Assembly: GCA_019359675.1 (NCBI GenBank)
Contig: JAHHGX010000032.1
Location: 1-41,908, forward strand
DNA from: Calothrix sp. FI2-JRJ7
GTDB lineage: Bacteria > Cyanobacteriota > Cyanobacteriia > Cyanobacteriales > Nostocaceae
DNA length: 41,908 nt
Direction of reading: 5' to 3'
Of this stretch, positions 41,878-41,908 are shown in pieces. The notes beneath the pieces are model-generated. The model was not told the DNA's origin. It was given only the letters and a program-made list of their open reading frames with translations, and ran no database searches. Both the position numbers and the translations under genes were made by a program. Within the stretch, counting starts at the first letter, position 1; every line of letters begins with the position of its first letter.

Positions 41878-41908
41878 TTGGGACGATTAGCTCCAAAGGA
41901 ATTGAGTT
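41878..41908 (+). CDS. Possible start of a gene running off the window
   Basis: AAGGAG at 41865-41870 precedes a TTG at 41878 that would begin MGRLAPKELS and stay open to the window end. Ten codons cannot establish a family or even that it is coding. Confidence 0.15.
   Translation, partial: MGRLAPKELS

Larger units (their letters stand above)
41378..41908. other. Long AT-rich interval upstream of permease to window end
   Basis: No convincing gene. It contains the box at 41486-41507 for the minus-strand permease gene and a repeat hairpin at 41734-41760. The last 30 nt could be the start of a plus-strand gene. From 41510 to 41730 it is A/T-rich sequence without recognisable content. Confidence 0.5.

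Overview
The window is AT-rich cyanobacterial DNA, most likely from a filamentous, heterocyst-forming-type genome. The evidence is two cyanobacterial-type GH100 neutral invertases, an RppA/RppB-like two-component pair, a UPF0182 protein, an AvaK-like PRC-barrel/DUF2382 protein, a DUF3124 lipoprotein and cyanobacterial dispersed hairpin repeats. The hexamer GGCGCC occurs about 60 times, mostly inside genes, while the usual cyanobacterial HIP1 octamer GCGATCGC was not seen. No tRNA, rRNA, CRISPR array or intact transposase gene was found. The many remnants and repeats suggest an accessory island or plasmid.

Layout. 0-4.4 kb: tail of a hemagglutinin-like gene, broken protease II gene, SmtB/ArsR-type metal repressor, neutral invertase 1, orphan OmpR-type regulator. 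4.4-9.2 kb: minus-strand run of truncated superoxide dismutase, ferric-reductase-like flavoprotein, small membrane protein, SDR dehydrogenase, Na+/H+ antiporter and a small acidic protein. 9.3-16.2 kb: GlsB-type membrane protein, P-type cation ATPase 1, stress protein, RCK protein, DUF3124 lipoprotein and a convergent second antiporter. 16.2-21.8 kb: decayed ATPase copy, RppB/RppA-like pair with an opposite-strand gene between them, dedA and corC/hlyC remnants, and a divergent CHASE3 kinase/OmpR regulator pair. 21.85-22.53 kb: four diverged tandem promoter-hairpin units. 22.6-30.5 kb: P-type ATPase 2 with several altered key residues, UPF0182 protein, glycosyltransferase and an IS1380-like fragment. 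30.5-36.3 kb: membrane proteins, an antiporter/DUF2254 fusion behind a structured leader, PsiE-like protein, PRC-barrel/DUF2382 protein, invertase 2 and an outer-membrane barrel. 36.6-41.9 kb: YIP1-like protein, then frameshifted mgtE, lipoprotein methyltransferase and amino-acid permease genes.

The common theme is ion, pH, osmotic and redox homeostasis: cation ATPases, proton antiporters, an RCK subunit, MgtE, sucrose cleavage, envelope and stress proteins, and three OmpR-family regulators. Two unannotated regulatory layers stand out. First, a pair of direct repeats with an exact 11-bp period (TCAYWTT, 4 nt, TCAYATT) lies upstream of six transcription units and a decayed seventh, spread over 32 kb, and looks like a local regulon of an OmpR-family regulator. 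Second, the 21.85-22.53 kb array has four units, each with 11-bp repeats, a -10-like box and a terminator-like hairpin, predicting four RNAs of about 65 nt.

Erosion is heavy: about eleven broken, fused or remnant genes. Several are single-base frameshifts in otherwise well-preserved genes, so sequencing error cannot be excluded for those.
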